A stretch of DNA of 64,000 nt. Source: Globisporangium splendens (taxonomy: Eukaryota; Oomycota; Peronosporomycetes; Pythiales; Pythiaceae). The stretch spans positions 220,693 to 284,692 of the forward strand of contig VFIW01000007.1 in NCBI GenBank assembly GCA_006386115.1, given 5' to 3'. Numbering within the stretch: the first letter of the stretch is position 1; each line of letters opens with the position of its first letter. Below are positions 53,767 through 64,000 of this stretch, piece after piece. The notes under the pieces are model-generated. The model searched no databases. It saw nothing but the letters and a program-made list of their open reading frames with translations, and was not told the origin of the DNA. The translations under genes and the position numbers were made by a program.

Positions 53767-55688
53767 AGGCGCTCGTAAATAAATCAAGCAGCGGCATCGG
53801 ATCTGCGCTCGGCACACTCATATAGCCAGCAAACAAACATTTCTTGCAATATTGGGTTCTTCGCCGCACTGTACAGTGTTTTGCTGCAAACTTGGATCAC
53901 CACGGTAAACGCGTCGATTTCCCCTTTCTCGCGCACATAAACACCAAAGCAAAGCTCCATCTCCACACACTCTCTTTTCGTCCGCTCTTTGCTTGAGGCC
54001 GAGCGAGTGGGTTGAACACTGTGGTGGGACCTTCACGGAGAGGGGAAGGAAGGATTGAACAAAGTGGCGGACATCTCACTCAGCCGCATAATGCAAATCC
54101 CATCGTACTCGTGCGAGTTTCCCCCCCAAAAAAGCCGAGCTTCTCACCATGTTTTAGCGCTTTTCGCCTGGCTGATTCCGCCTACAAACTTCAAGTCGAA
54201 CGGTTTGTCGAGCCAAATTCGAGCTGGAGCAAAACGCCTTTTGCAACTGCGTCTTTTCTTTTTTGTGCTGACCCAGCTGAGCCGCCACCAGCCTTTCTCT
54301 GGACGCTCTTGCTGTGCTTGGTCAGCAACGTTTCAGAGCAATAGGGGGTCTGTGACTGAAGATACGCTCGGGAACTCTTTTTTCGCATCTATTTTTTCAA
54401 AAGATGGTTTTCTAACCGCCCTTTCTGGCGACAAACCCTACCCGCATCAAGATACGCCAAGAGTTACACACGCCAAGTTGTTCCCTCCCATCTGCCCACC
54501 AAACCATCCGCGATCCAAGAACCTTTCATGATCCAAACCTCCGAAATTTTCACACCATACTCACGCTCACACAAATTCCACCGACTTTTCTCGACCACAA
54601 TAAAGTTCGATAAACTAGACCTCAAATCTGCCAATCAGCTCACAAACGACCACAAAGAAAGTGTTTTTTTTAAACCCCTAGTTCTCGATGTAGTACCGTA
54701 ATTCGTAGTGGCTTGTTCGTTCACTTTGCAGCCGCTCGTCGGCTCAAAAGCACACTTGGAGCACTTCAAGCAGCCCTCCATCTCCCTGCCAAATATGAAG
54801 ACGATCGCAAAACTTGAAAGAAGGGAGAAGGACAGAAAAGTAGCCAAACGAGTGATCTGAAATCCCTAGTGTGTTGAATGTCGCCGACGTTCGGGTTGCT
54901 AAGCGACATACTATACAACAGCAAGAAGAACGCGAGCGGAACACTTTCCGCGGTTTTCTTTTTCTCTTCCCTCTCAAACATGACTGACGCAAAGGAGTCC
55001 AACACGATGATCCTACGGAATCCGCTTTGCTGCCAATGTGACGACCTGTAAAAGCTTCACGCGGCCCGTTTCTGTTGCTCTCCCCATCGACCGACGGACA
55101 CATCCTGTGCCTGCCTGCACACGATGAACCTTGAGGAGCGAGCACGAGCAGATCATCATGTAAAGCAGTACATTTGGTGTAAGTTGCTGCTCAAGACGCT
55201 TGTGTTTGTCAATCGGCGCACTGGGATGTGTTCAGGAACCCATCTGTTCCCTTGCTTGAGTCTGCTTTTTTTCTTGTTCTCGCAGCAAAAGGTTGCTACG
55301 CACCGCTCGTGGGACCCCTAGCCCCGCTATTTGGGCAATCGACCCCCCTGATTCCGCAACTGCGCGTCTTCCCGATGTCTTTCGGATTGCAACCCGCCCG
55401 GGCTTTGTGTATTGCTCCTTTTTGTTGAGCTGAGCTCGGCCACGCTCTTCAGCTGCACGCCCAGCACACAGCAAGCAAACAAGAGCAAGTGTTTAGCAAG
55501 ACTTGCTTGGAGTAGCTTTCTGTTTGCAGCAGCTTTCAGTCAGTCTCCTTTGCACTCTCAACAACAACTCGTACCCTCCTCCTTCCATTTCAACACGGCA
55601 GGAAGCAGACGTACCAGTACCCGCAAGCAAGCAAGCGTAACCTCGGCAACTCCACTAATTCTCAGCAAGCACACCCCTTATCAGCACC

Positions 55689-57079
55689 ATGATACCTGCG
55701 CTCACGAACGCCGTCACGATGCCGTGGAAGATGGCAGCGAACCGCAGCAGCATGGGCCGCGCCGCGGACGACAGCGACAGCGACGGCGACGTGCTCAAGA
55801 AGCCCGCGACGGCCAAGCGCACGCGCACTGCCAGCTCGCAGATGGACCTCGACGACCTCACGGAGACCGAGAGCGCGCTGTCGGCGTCGTCGCCGTCGTC
55901 GCCCATCGCCACTGCCCACGCACACCAGCAGCGCACACTCAACCTCGCGAGCTTCGACCCGTACGAGCGCTACACGCCGCCCAGCAGCAGCAGCAGCAGC
56001 TCGCAGCAGCCGCTGCGCGCGACCATGTTCTCGTTTGCGCGCGCGGGGCTCCACAACTCCAAGATGCTCTTCGGGAAGTCCAAGAAGCCGCACTCGAGAA
56101 GGTAAGAATCAAGCTATTCGTATTATGTGTATGGAGCGGTATGACTGAGCGTTTTATATGTGTGTTTGTCTGCAGTGTGAGCGACTTCTCCGAGAGCGAT
56201 TTCGCGCCGTTCACGCCCGGGACGATCGTGTCGACCAAGTTTGGCCTCGGGACCGTCAAGGAGGTGCGCGACGACGGCATCACAGCCGTACAGCTCCAGA
56301 GCCGTTCACCTATGATGCTCTACACGTCCGGTGAGGACGACGAGTACTACTCGGTGCCTGCGCTCGTGGGCGACTGGGTGCAGACACCCGCGGGTGAGGG
56401 TTACGTGCTCGGCTACGACTCGTGCGACCAGATGTACGCGATCCGCATCGGCGACGAAGTCGCGTACGAGTGCCGGATCCGCCAGAGCGACGTGCAGAAG
56501 TACGTGCGTCCGCGCCGCAACTCGATGGGCAGCGCGCCATCGTCGGTGCTCCAGAAGGGGCTCTCGTCGGCGCTCAAGACGATCGTGTCGACATCGTCGG
56601 GCATCTCGCAGTCCACGTACACGTTCGTGTCCAACAAGTACTACCACGGCCAGTTCGTGATCACGACGTACGGCCCCGGGTGTATCACGGCGCTCGACCC
56701 GGTCCAGAAGACGGTGCAAGTGCAGCTCACGTGTGGCGCGACCGCGTACCTGAACGCCGACATGATCAAGTACTACCCAAAGGCGCTCGTCGGCATGGAA
56801 GTGACGACCAAGTTCGGTCAGGGCCGCGTCGAAGCGCTGCGGCCAGAGGACGCGATCTACACGGTGCGGCTGCACGAAGTCAAGATCGGCGAGAGCGACG
56901 TCGTGTACGTCCACGAGTCGGACCTCACACGCACGCGGCGGCTGACGACCGCCGTCGAGAACGTGCACAAGCAGGTGCGTGGCCGCCTGATGGCGTTCGC
57001 GCAGAAGCGTTTTGCGGCGCGAGGACCAGCAAACGTGGACCTGCATCCCGAGGAAGAGATCCACACCGCCGGCATCTAA
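55689..57079 (+). CDS. uncharacterised protein with repeated small beta-barrel motifs
   Basis: Two exons, 55689..56101 and 56176..57079 (intron GTAAGA...CTGCAG, phase 2), 438 residues. The first 135 residues are Ser/Asp-rich and disordered with a poly-Ser run. The second exon carries three related segments of about 60-90 residues with the pattern G-x-x-V-x-T-x-(F/Y)-G-x-G-x-V: PGTIVSTKFGLGTVKEV, GQFVITTYGPGCITALD and GMEVTTKFGQGRVEALR, each followed by strands such as VQLQ, VQVQL or VRLHEV. They look like tandem SH3-like or Tudor-like barrels. The C-terminus is basic and helical (VHKQVRGRLMAFAQKRFA). I do not recognise a named family. An upstream frame from 55412 that joins exon 2 through the intron is not supported because exon 1 is then read out of frame. 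Confidence 0.7.
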
Positions 57080-57794
57080 GCTCCCCCAGCCCACAAAAAG
57101 CCCCCTAATTAATTATTATGCCCAAGAGAGAGACCTGACGCGACCAGAGCGGCGAAAATGAGCTCTTCCCTTGCGGCGACAACACCAACTATATATATGT
57201 GGAGAGGAAGGAGACCATGAAGACCCTCCTCCTCTTTTCCTTCAACGTATCCGAGAAATAAACACCACCAGATCCAAGTTTAAGCCTGATGAGCTCCAGA
57301 ATCAACCGAAAAAAGCCTCCGAGAGACATCGTGAATGCAAGCAAGTTTCTTCTATTTGGCAGCGTTTTTTATATATGTATTTGCTTTCTCTTTTCTACTG
57401 TGATGGCCGTGGAAGACACGGCTCCGATTTATCTTTATTAGAATATTGCAAAGGAACAAATAACATCGAGAACAGATTTGAGTTGTAAAGAATGCGCTTT
57501 GGCCATGAAAACGGTGCATATGGAATCACAAACACACAAACAAAAGATACTTTGTGTGTGGATGTGCTCTATTTTGGAAGCCAAATCGCCAGGTTTAGAA
57601 GCGTTGTGCCCATGTACGAAAGGCGCATTTTGGACAGAGATTTAATGAGCCTTTCTAAATTCAGCACACTGTCAGCAGGTGTGAAAAAGAAAGAGAGAGA
57701 GAGAACTTACCTCTGGACGTTCATAGTTGCTGAAACTCGCCAAGCACCACGTGAGTCTCAACTAACTCCACCAAACTTCACACCTAAGTCCATT
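57080..57794. other. 700-bp spacer
   Basis: 3' flank of the repeat-barrel gene and the region before the CDC14-like fragment. AT-rich with a short TATATATATG run (57190-57200). No supported gene. Confidence 0.45.
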
Positions 57795-58109
57795 ATGCGC
57801 CGAGGATCTATCCCCAACAATGCCAAACCTGTCGAGTTTGTCCCGGATTCGTTGTACTACATGCCGATCGCTGGGGCTCCACCCTGTGAAAAAGACAACG
57901 AGCGCGTCTTGTACTTTTCCATCGATGACAAGTTGCACTACAACAACTTTTACCTGGACTTTGAGCCGCTGAACCTCGGCTGCACGATCCAATTCACGAC
58001 GGCGCTCACAACTTTCTCGCCTTCTCCGAAGTCACACGTTGCAGAGATAACCCAGGGAGACAACCTGCTCCAGATAAAGCAGAGCTACCAGCATCGCTAC
58101 GTGCGATGA
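57795..58109 (+). pseudogene. CDC14-like phosphatase, N-terminal fragment only
   Basis: 104 codons from the ATG at 57795. Residues 10-62 carry the start of the CDC14 N-terminal domain: EFVPDSLYYMPI, NERVLYFSIDDKLHYNNFYLDFEPLNLG, in the order seen in CDC14 dual-specificity phosphatases. After about residue 68 (TALTTF) similarity ends, and a stop is reached at 58107. The catalytic domain with its Cys-x5-Arg loop is absent. Immediately after the stop another frame reads CDEILADRQISFDSTILSLLFAKNHLTRV up to a GGTAAGAG donor-like site (58189), which is a piece of a different coding sequence. The whole looks like a junction of gene fragments; a short real gene with a further exon cannot be excluded. 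Confidence 0.5.
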
Positions 58110-58406
58110 GATCCTGGCGGATCGCCAGATCTCCTTCGACTCCACGATTCTCAGTCTGCTGTTCGCGAAAAATCATCTCACGCGTGTCGGTAAGAGGGAC
58201 TGCTTTGGACTACTGAGGATGTGGAGGTCATGAGCACGCTGGGTTCAAATGCAAACATATTTTTATAACGAATAGAATCGTTTAGTCAATCACACAATCA
58301 AAATTGGAGGCATGAAAGCACATCCGAGTAGAAACTCCGCTGGATACTCCCAGTAGTGCGTTGAGGACTTTCGGAACGCGGACTTTGCGTTGATGCATGT
58401 CTGAGG

Positions 58407-61400
58407 CTAACTCACTTGGCCCCGACCGTAGGTGCCTTCGGGGCACTTGTACTCTTCCGGAAGCAGCGAGCGCTGGAGCGCGTTGAACGCATACTGGCGC
58501 TTCCCAGTGTTCTTGAACGCATTCTCAAGCCGCACGCCGTTACTGCGCATCGTCGACACGGTCCGGATCACAAACTCCTGCGGCAAGCCGTGGTGTTCGC
58601 TCAGCAACTGGATCTGCTCCAGCGTGACCGACATCCCCGTGCGATCCTTTGCGCTTTTACACGATGTCACGCGACCCGCGCCTAGCAGACGACACAGCCG
58701 GGAGCTCTCCTGGATAATCTTGGTCTGCTTTGTTTTCACGACCTGCTTCTTGGCGGTCTTAATGCGCTCTTCAAGCGATACGAGCAGTGGTAGGATGGTG
58801 GACACCGGCGTTGGCACTGCGTCAGGCTGTCAGAAAACAAACAACAACAAAAGAGTGAACTTTAGCAAAACGGGTACACTACAATATCGAGCGCAGGAGA
58901 GAAAGAGCATACCTGTTTCGTTGCAAGCATCGTGTACTTGTCGATGTATCCAGCGAGCACACGGAAGCTTTTCTGGTTGATCGTGTCCTGGAGGTTGGTC
59001 TTTTTCCCGCTCGCATTGTTCGCTAAAGTCTGCATTTCATTGATGCCCTGGGTAAACATGACGGGAGTGACCGAAATCGATCCACCGTTGCGAAGATTCT
59101 TCGGAAGATGAGCCAAGACCTCTTCTTTGCAACGAATGCCGACCACAACAATGTACGCGCCACTGGCAGCTCCTTTACTGACTCGCACAGAGACGACACT
59201 TGGTAGGTTCGTGTTCTTCAAATGCAGATTGAGTGTGGACGGCAGATGGCGTGGAGGAGACGTATCCAGTACAAAAGTCACGTTCTTCATCGCCTCGACA
59301 GACCCCGAAAAGTCTTCCAGCATACCGATTTCCTTGCCTTGTGTCGACAACAAACTCTCCACCTGGAAAAGGAAGCCAATTGAGTCGATCAATTGGAGGA
59401 ACTGACGATCCGTTGGATGCTGGAGCGCTAGTTCCAGGCAGCGGCAAAAAGAGGTGACCAGCGCAGTCAATGCCTGGGAGACACACATATCCATTCGCGT
59501 GGTGAGCTGCCACAAGATCTCGTCGTGAGAACGCACTTCTGCTTTCGTCCAATCCATTTGGTCATTGTCGACACCACTGCCTCCACGGTCGGACTGATCG
59601 CTGTGAAGTCGAGACAATGTTCGTTTCTGCAGCTTGCTCCGTAAGCTCAGGATGCTGCCAGCGTGGCGAAACTTGTAGCAGTGGGCTGCAAAAGCGCCGA
59701 CAGTAATGGTCGGGTACGCTTTCACGTTAGGCGATGTTCGGCGCGTTCGTTGAGATCGAAGGTCTGCTGTCGGACCAACCCACATATCTTGCACATGCTA
59801 AGAAAAACAAGCATATTAGAGAACGGAGGCGTGGTGGAATACCAGGATAGTGAACATTGTAGCTTACCAGATTGATTGGCAGGAATCGAAGCACCAGGCT
59901 TTTCTTCTCCGTGCTCGCCTTGAAGTTGACTCCTGCTTCAGCACGATCAATGCACACTTGGTGGCACTCACGGAGCGCATCGACATACATCCGACGTCGT
60001 TGCACACGGTCTTGCAACCAACTTTGCACCACGGTTTGATCATTTTCACCCTACAGCAAATACAGATTGTTTTGACGAGTCAGTTAGATGAGAGCGCTCA
60101 GAATTCAAAAGCCACACCACCACTTTACCTGAATCTGATCGATGAGGTTGTCATATAATCCACCGACAAGTCCCGCTTTGCATTTCGTCTCAAAGTCCGC
60201 GAGGTCTGCTCGTGCGTGGGCCAAATCTTCGGCTCGCTCGGTGCGGAGAAGCTCGAGGTACTGTCGCGGGACTTCGTTCGTAAACACACTCTCCGTCATA
60301 TCTTCGACTACCATGTCGTTTCCTTCAGCAAACTGGAAACTCTTCGTAATGTAGAATCCATTGTTTTCTTTCAGCGTCCGCGTGGATACGGTCATGGATT
60401 TGATTCGGAGCTGCGGTGGTTCGCTGGTGCTTGGAGAAGGAGATTCCGGGATATCGCTAAATGCAGCATTGGCCACATATCGGCGGTGGGATCCGTCCCG
60501 AGCAATCAGACTCATTTCGTCGGACGCGAGAATCTCACTGGCTGAGCACGTAAATTCACAAAACACTTGAGGACGCGTTGGTGGCGCCAGCCCCATCCCA
60601 GATACTCGCGCATGTCGAGCTCGTTCGTCCAGTTGCATAGAAGAAGACCTTCTGCTGAAAGTCGGTCGTTCTAACGAAAGCTGATCGGAGGTTGGTGACG
60701 TTTCGATGCCATCTGGCAATTCATACACCACAAATCGCAGAACTGGATTCGAGGGCATCACTGGAACCTGTAGAACAGACAAGAACGTTGCAATTTGCGT
60801 CGAACTGGAAATGGGAGATTCTGCATCTTGAATCAAAGTCGGCAGTACTGTTTCGGTAAAGCCCACACGAACCCAATTTGACGTGTTCATGCCGATAAGA
60901 GAAGCCCTCAGCGAGACGGATTGGCCTCTTTTGTTCATTAAGCTATCGTGCTGGATGCCAGTTTGGAGAAGCGAGCTGATGCTTGATCGATGGCGTACTG
61001 CTGACGGAAGATCTTCGAAAATATCCTCACCAGTCACGTCGTTTTCATTCAGATCTGCCACATACAGCTCAACAAAGCAAGCATGTGCAATTGGCACCTT
61101 GGACGCGAGCTGGATAGACAGCGCCAAAACGTTCTGGTTTCCATCGATGCTTTCAGCGCCAATCGGGGCGTACTCGGTATCGGGGAAATTGGAGATCCCA
61201 GTCCAGGTTTCACTCAAATTGTCCATTTTCCCGTCCGCCCATCCCTTCTCTCCGAGATTGTCTTTCGTTGCACTACGCTCCTTCACGTGCAGAGACGGAT
61301 TCCAATTCATACCGTGAAGCCGAGGGTTCCATTGAAGAACAAGGAACCCTGCTGGAGGAATCAACGTCGGCAACCAAATTGTAAACACGTACCAGACAAC

Positions 61401-64000
61401 AGCGTTGATCTTCCAGTTCTGAGTGTACAGAAGCAGGTTCATGATGCACGACAGACCTAGTGTGAACGAAATGGCGACAATGACGGCAAGATACGTCCAC
61501 AGCGATTTCTTCATCACCGAAGTGATCCGGTCGTCGAAAATGTCACCAGAGTGCTGAATCAGACGAGAGCCACGGCGAATGACGTAGGCGCCCAATATCA
61601 ACAACACGATAGCCGTCGCGAAGATCATGACGTCCCCGCCATACACCCCAGGGAAGTACCATGACGAGTCATGGACGTACTTGCACACTTCTTCCGTTGC
61701 ATATTTCCATTGGTAAGGCTGGAGATCGGGGCAATAGTCGCTGTCACAAAGGCGCTTGGTATATCGCGGGTTCTTCAGATAGTCGTTGTACGTGCACTTG
61801 AAGAAGTCGGTTAGCGTGATCATGCTGTACAATACATAGGTGTAATATCCACCATTCATCACAATATATGCGAGCAGCACGTAGACACGACGCATCTTTC
61901 GAAGACTCTCGCTGAGCACCAATAGCCAGTGGAAGCAGACGGAGATCATCATAGTCCACGTGCAGCACATTGTGATCTGTCGAAGCACATAGTAAATGTG
62001 ACTGCTGTTGGTGTTGAGGGCGTCGGAAGAGACGTGGATCCAGATCGCGTTGCCAATAATCCCAAGTATAAGCACGAGCAGAACCATGATCGAGGTCATA
62101 TCGTTGAAGAACGACGAACCAGAAAAGGTAATCCCATTCTACAAAGGTACAAGAAAGCATAACGTCAGTAAACTGCTTGCCATCCATCGATCAAAACTGC
62201 AACTGCAAACAGTAATACCATTCGTGTGATGAGGATCGCTCCCACGAGAGCAACGGAATAAATCGTCACCGACATCACACTGTAGACGCTCAACCCATGG
62301 TTCGAAGCTGCAACAATGAGACAAGTTAGTCTACAGATCCCATTTTCAAACGTGAAATAGGATGCTTCTTACATGTTGATTCATGCGCAAGCAGCTGTGC
62401 ACAGTCGCTCCCTTGTAACGCGTCTTGGTCCATGAGAGTCACTTCTGCAAGCACCGGCAATGGGAAGCGTCCTGTAGTGTTGGCCACTACATTTGACTGC
62501 GACCACATGATACCTGCGATTTGCAGCTGGAAAGTGAAATCCGAGTTGATTTCCCACGTGGTGTTGGTGCCCGCGCCGGTCGGGAGCAATTTCTCGATAC
62601 AAAAGTATGTCTCATTCACCGGTTGGATTTCCAAATAAGCATCGCCTGGTAGCGAATACAGGTTGATGAATGGATTTCCGTCCTTCATGTATGCTGCACG
62701 CGCGAGGTCTTGAAACGTCACATTGGCCGTTGGCACACGACCCTTGTTCCTGCATGCAGACGACCGAAAGTTGACACAAACCTTCGGATCGACAGATGTA
62801 TTACCGATCACCGTGGACGTAGAAAACGACAACGTGAGTGTGCTCGAGTCTCCATCCACCCAAATTAACGAAGAATGCACAGTTCCGTCGTTAATCTGCG
62901 GAACATCCATCGACACCAGCTCCATCGCAGCCAAATTGGTGCCTGCCACAGATGAGAACTCACTCAGCACGTCAACACTGACCTCCCGCATTCTTCTGGC
63001 CGTCGATGTAGACGCAAGAGCTCCAGAGGTTTTCTCGTACGTCAGGATAACGCTCATGCTTGCGCTGGATCCACCGTTTGGGCCACTGATGACACTTTTT
63101 TTCAGCTTGAATAAAATCGGCGCTTTGGAGATCAGCGACATCAGATTTTGGCCATCTTCCAACAGGTCCATCACATTGATAAACCCGACTGGAGTTCGAG
63201 ATTGCTCACTGGGACAATTCGACTTCGCCGTAACCGAGCTGCAGGGCCGGATTTGCGACGTGCGAGTCATAGCATTTTGATTCTGCAGGCCAGTCATAGT
63301 AGCTTCCACGGACGTCATCTCCCATGTCACGAATCTCCAACTACTTGGTAGACTGATCGTCACCCACCAGTTGCTGCCTCTGTTCAACGGATTTTGGTCA
63401 CCCAAATTGTGGAATGCGCCAACAATATCGGAAGCCAGCAACGTGAATGTGATGTCAGCAACACTGCTCGGAGTCGTTGGCTGAACCTCAAGCTTGTACG
63501 AATCAGTTGACACTAGTATCAATAAAAACAGTATCAGTGACGAGCTGTTCGAGACATGACAGCACCTTTTACGAATTTCACTCACCGCACATCTTGTACC
63601 CAGCGCGACAGGTTCCCGCCACAGAGGCTTCACACATGGTACCCGTAGAATTGCCAGGGTACTGGTTCTGACACTCTGTGACCTTGCAGCGGCAATAGTC
63701 GGAGCTGTATGGTGTGATCACGGTCGTTGATTCCTAAAAAAGTCCGCACACGAGATAATGTGAGTATACCCTCGGATTTAGATACACGAATATGGGGTTG
63801 TGAATCTTACAGAAGATCGAGCTGAGGTTGTATCGTCAGCCTGTGCACGTACATATAAAAATCATTTAGACACCACCAACTATTGCCGAGATCATTGATA
63901 TCCAAATTTCACTCGTACCACAATAATGATGCTTTCCATAGTAGCACCGCTTGAGCTTCCGTCGAGCGACGAGTTGCTTGCCACCAATGACAACGTACTC
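58407..64000 (-). CDS. seven-transmembrane receptor fused to type I/II inositol-polyphosphate 4-phosphatase (5' end beyond window)
   Basis: Nine exons visible: 64000..63919, 63840..63811, 63733..63586, 63512..62373, 62307..62219, 62138..60129, 60050..59868, 59797..58913, 58826..58407; all GT-AG and phase-consistent; 1661 residues. The first part is an extracellular domain with Cys-rich (YCRCKVTECQ...MCEASVAGTCRAGYKMC) and Asn/Thr-rich stretches. Seven hydrophobic segments follow: VYSVMSVTIYSVALVGAIL, IMVLLVLILGIIGNAIW, MCCTWTMMISVCFHWLLVL, VYVLLAYIVMNGGYYTYVL, MIFATAIVLLILGAYVI, LAVIVAISFTLGLSCIMNLL and VVWYVFTIWLPTLIPPAGFL. The cytoplasmic part ends in the INPP4 catalytic domain with the P-loop CKSAKDRTGMSVTLEQ (codons at 58661-58638) and NTGKRQYAFNALQ...PEGTYG. 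INPP4 removes the 4-phosphate of PI(3,4)P2. Predicted role: ligand-regulated phosphoinositide turnover at a membrane. Receptor-effector fusions of this kind are reported in oomycetes. Confidence 0.88.

Larger units (their letters stand above)
52578..55688. other. 3.1-kb sparse region with one decayed gene and a repeat cluster
   Basis: Between two divergent genes. It contains a GTTAC-type repeat/hairpin cluster (53199-53277) and a probable gene relic (53318-53766), both listed. The rest (53770-55688) has only short frames, T-rich stretches such as 54120-54300, and what is presumably the 5' untranslated region and promoter of the gene at 55689. No RNA genes were seen. Confidence 0.45.

Noticed and set aside
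55412..57079. 555-codon frame running through the intron into the repeat-barrel gene
   Set aside because: It reads exon 1 in the wrong frame (Arg/Gln-rich nonsense) and ignores a good donor and acceptor; the spliced model keeps Ser/Asp-rich exon 1 sense.
58230..58245. GGTTCAAATGC, a tRNA B-box-like string
   Set aside because: No A box at the proper distance and no cloverleaf can be drawn.

Overview
The window is nuclear DNA from a eukaryote with compact, GC-rich genes, mostly 40-100 bp GT-AG introns and gene spacing of a few hundred bases. The set of genes fits a zoospore-forming oomycete (Stramenopila): a flagellar tether protein (CFAP43), a seven-transmembrane receptor fused to an inositol-polyphosphate 4-phosphatase, a trypsin-like secreted protease with a mucin-like tail, and an RNase H-bearing LINE. 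The assignment to oomycetes is inference; no rRNA, tRNA or CRISPR was seen, and the genus cannot be read from the sequence (a Pythium/Phytophthora relative is my best guess).

Region 1 (1-16.7 kb) is a dense housekeeping block: the 5' half of MSH2 (-), a Treslin/Sld3-like replication factor (+), a FAM192A/NIP30 protein (-), the 2161-residue ribosome-biogenesis protein URB1/Npa1 (+) and the axonemal protein CFAP43 (-). Region 2 (17-27 kb) holds a secreted S1 protease (-), a 2.5-kb gap, a seven-exon mitochondrial M3 oligopeptidase (+) and an F-box/SPRY protein (+).

Region 3 (27.5-45 kb) is the unusual part. A BIG-type Sec7-PH ARF-GEF gene (-) is cut inside a coding exon by a 7.7-kb nest of four truncated LINE copies (tandem and tail-to-tail inverted). 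The host reading frame rejoins exactly across the insertion, and the gene also carries two one-base frameshifts. Head-to-head with it lies a large FN3-TPR-WD40-LysM gene (+) that keeps one frame for 3.5 kb but carries five in-frame stops, each one C-to-T step from CGA, CAA or CAG.

Region 4 (45-64 kb) has a domesticated pogo/CENP-B-like transposase gene (-), an ADA3-like SAGA subunit (+), an R3H-SUZ RNA-binding protein (-), an unrecognised UIM-like protein (-), a 3.1-kb sparse stretch with a decayed gene, an unrecognised repeat-barrel protein (+), a truncated CDC14-like fragment (+), and the 3' nine exons of the 7TM-INPP4 fusion (-), which runs off the right edge.
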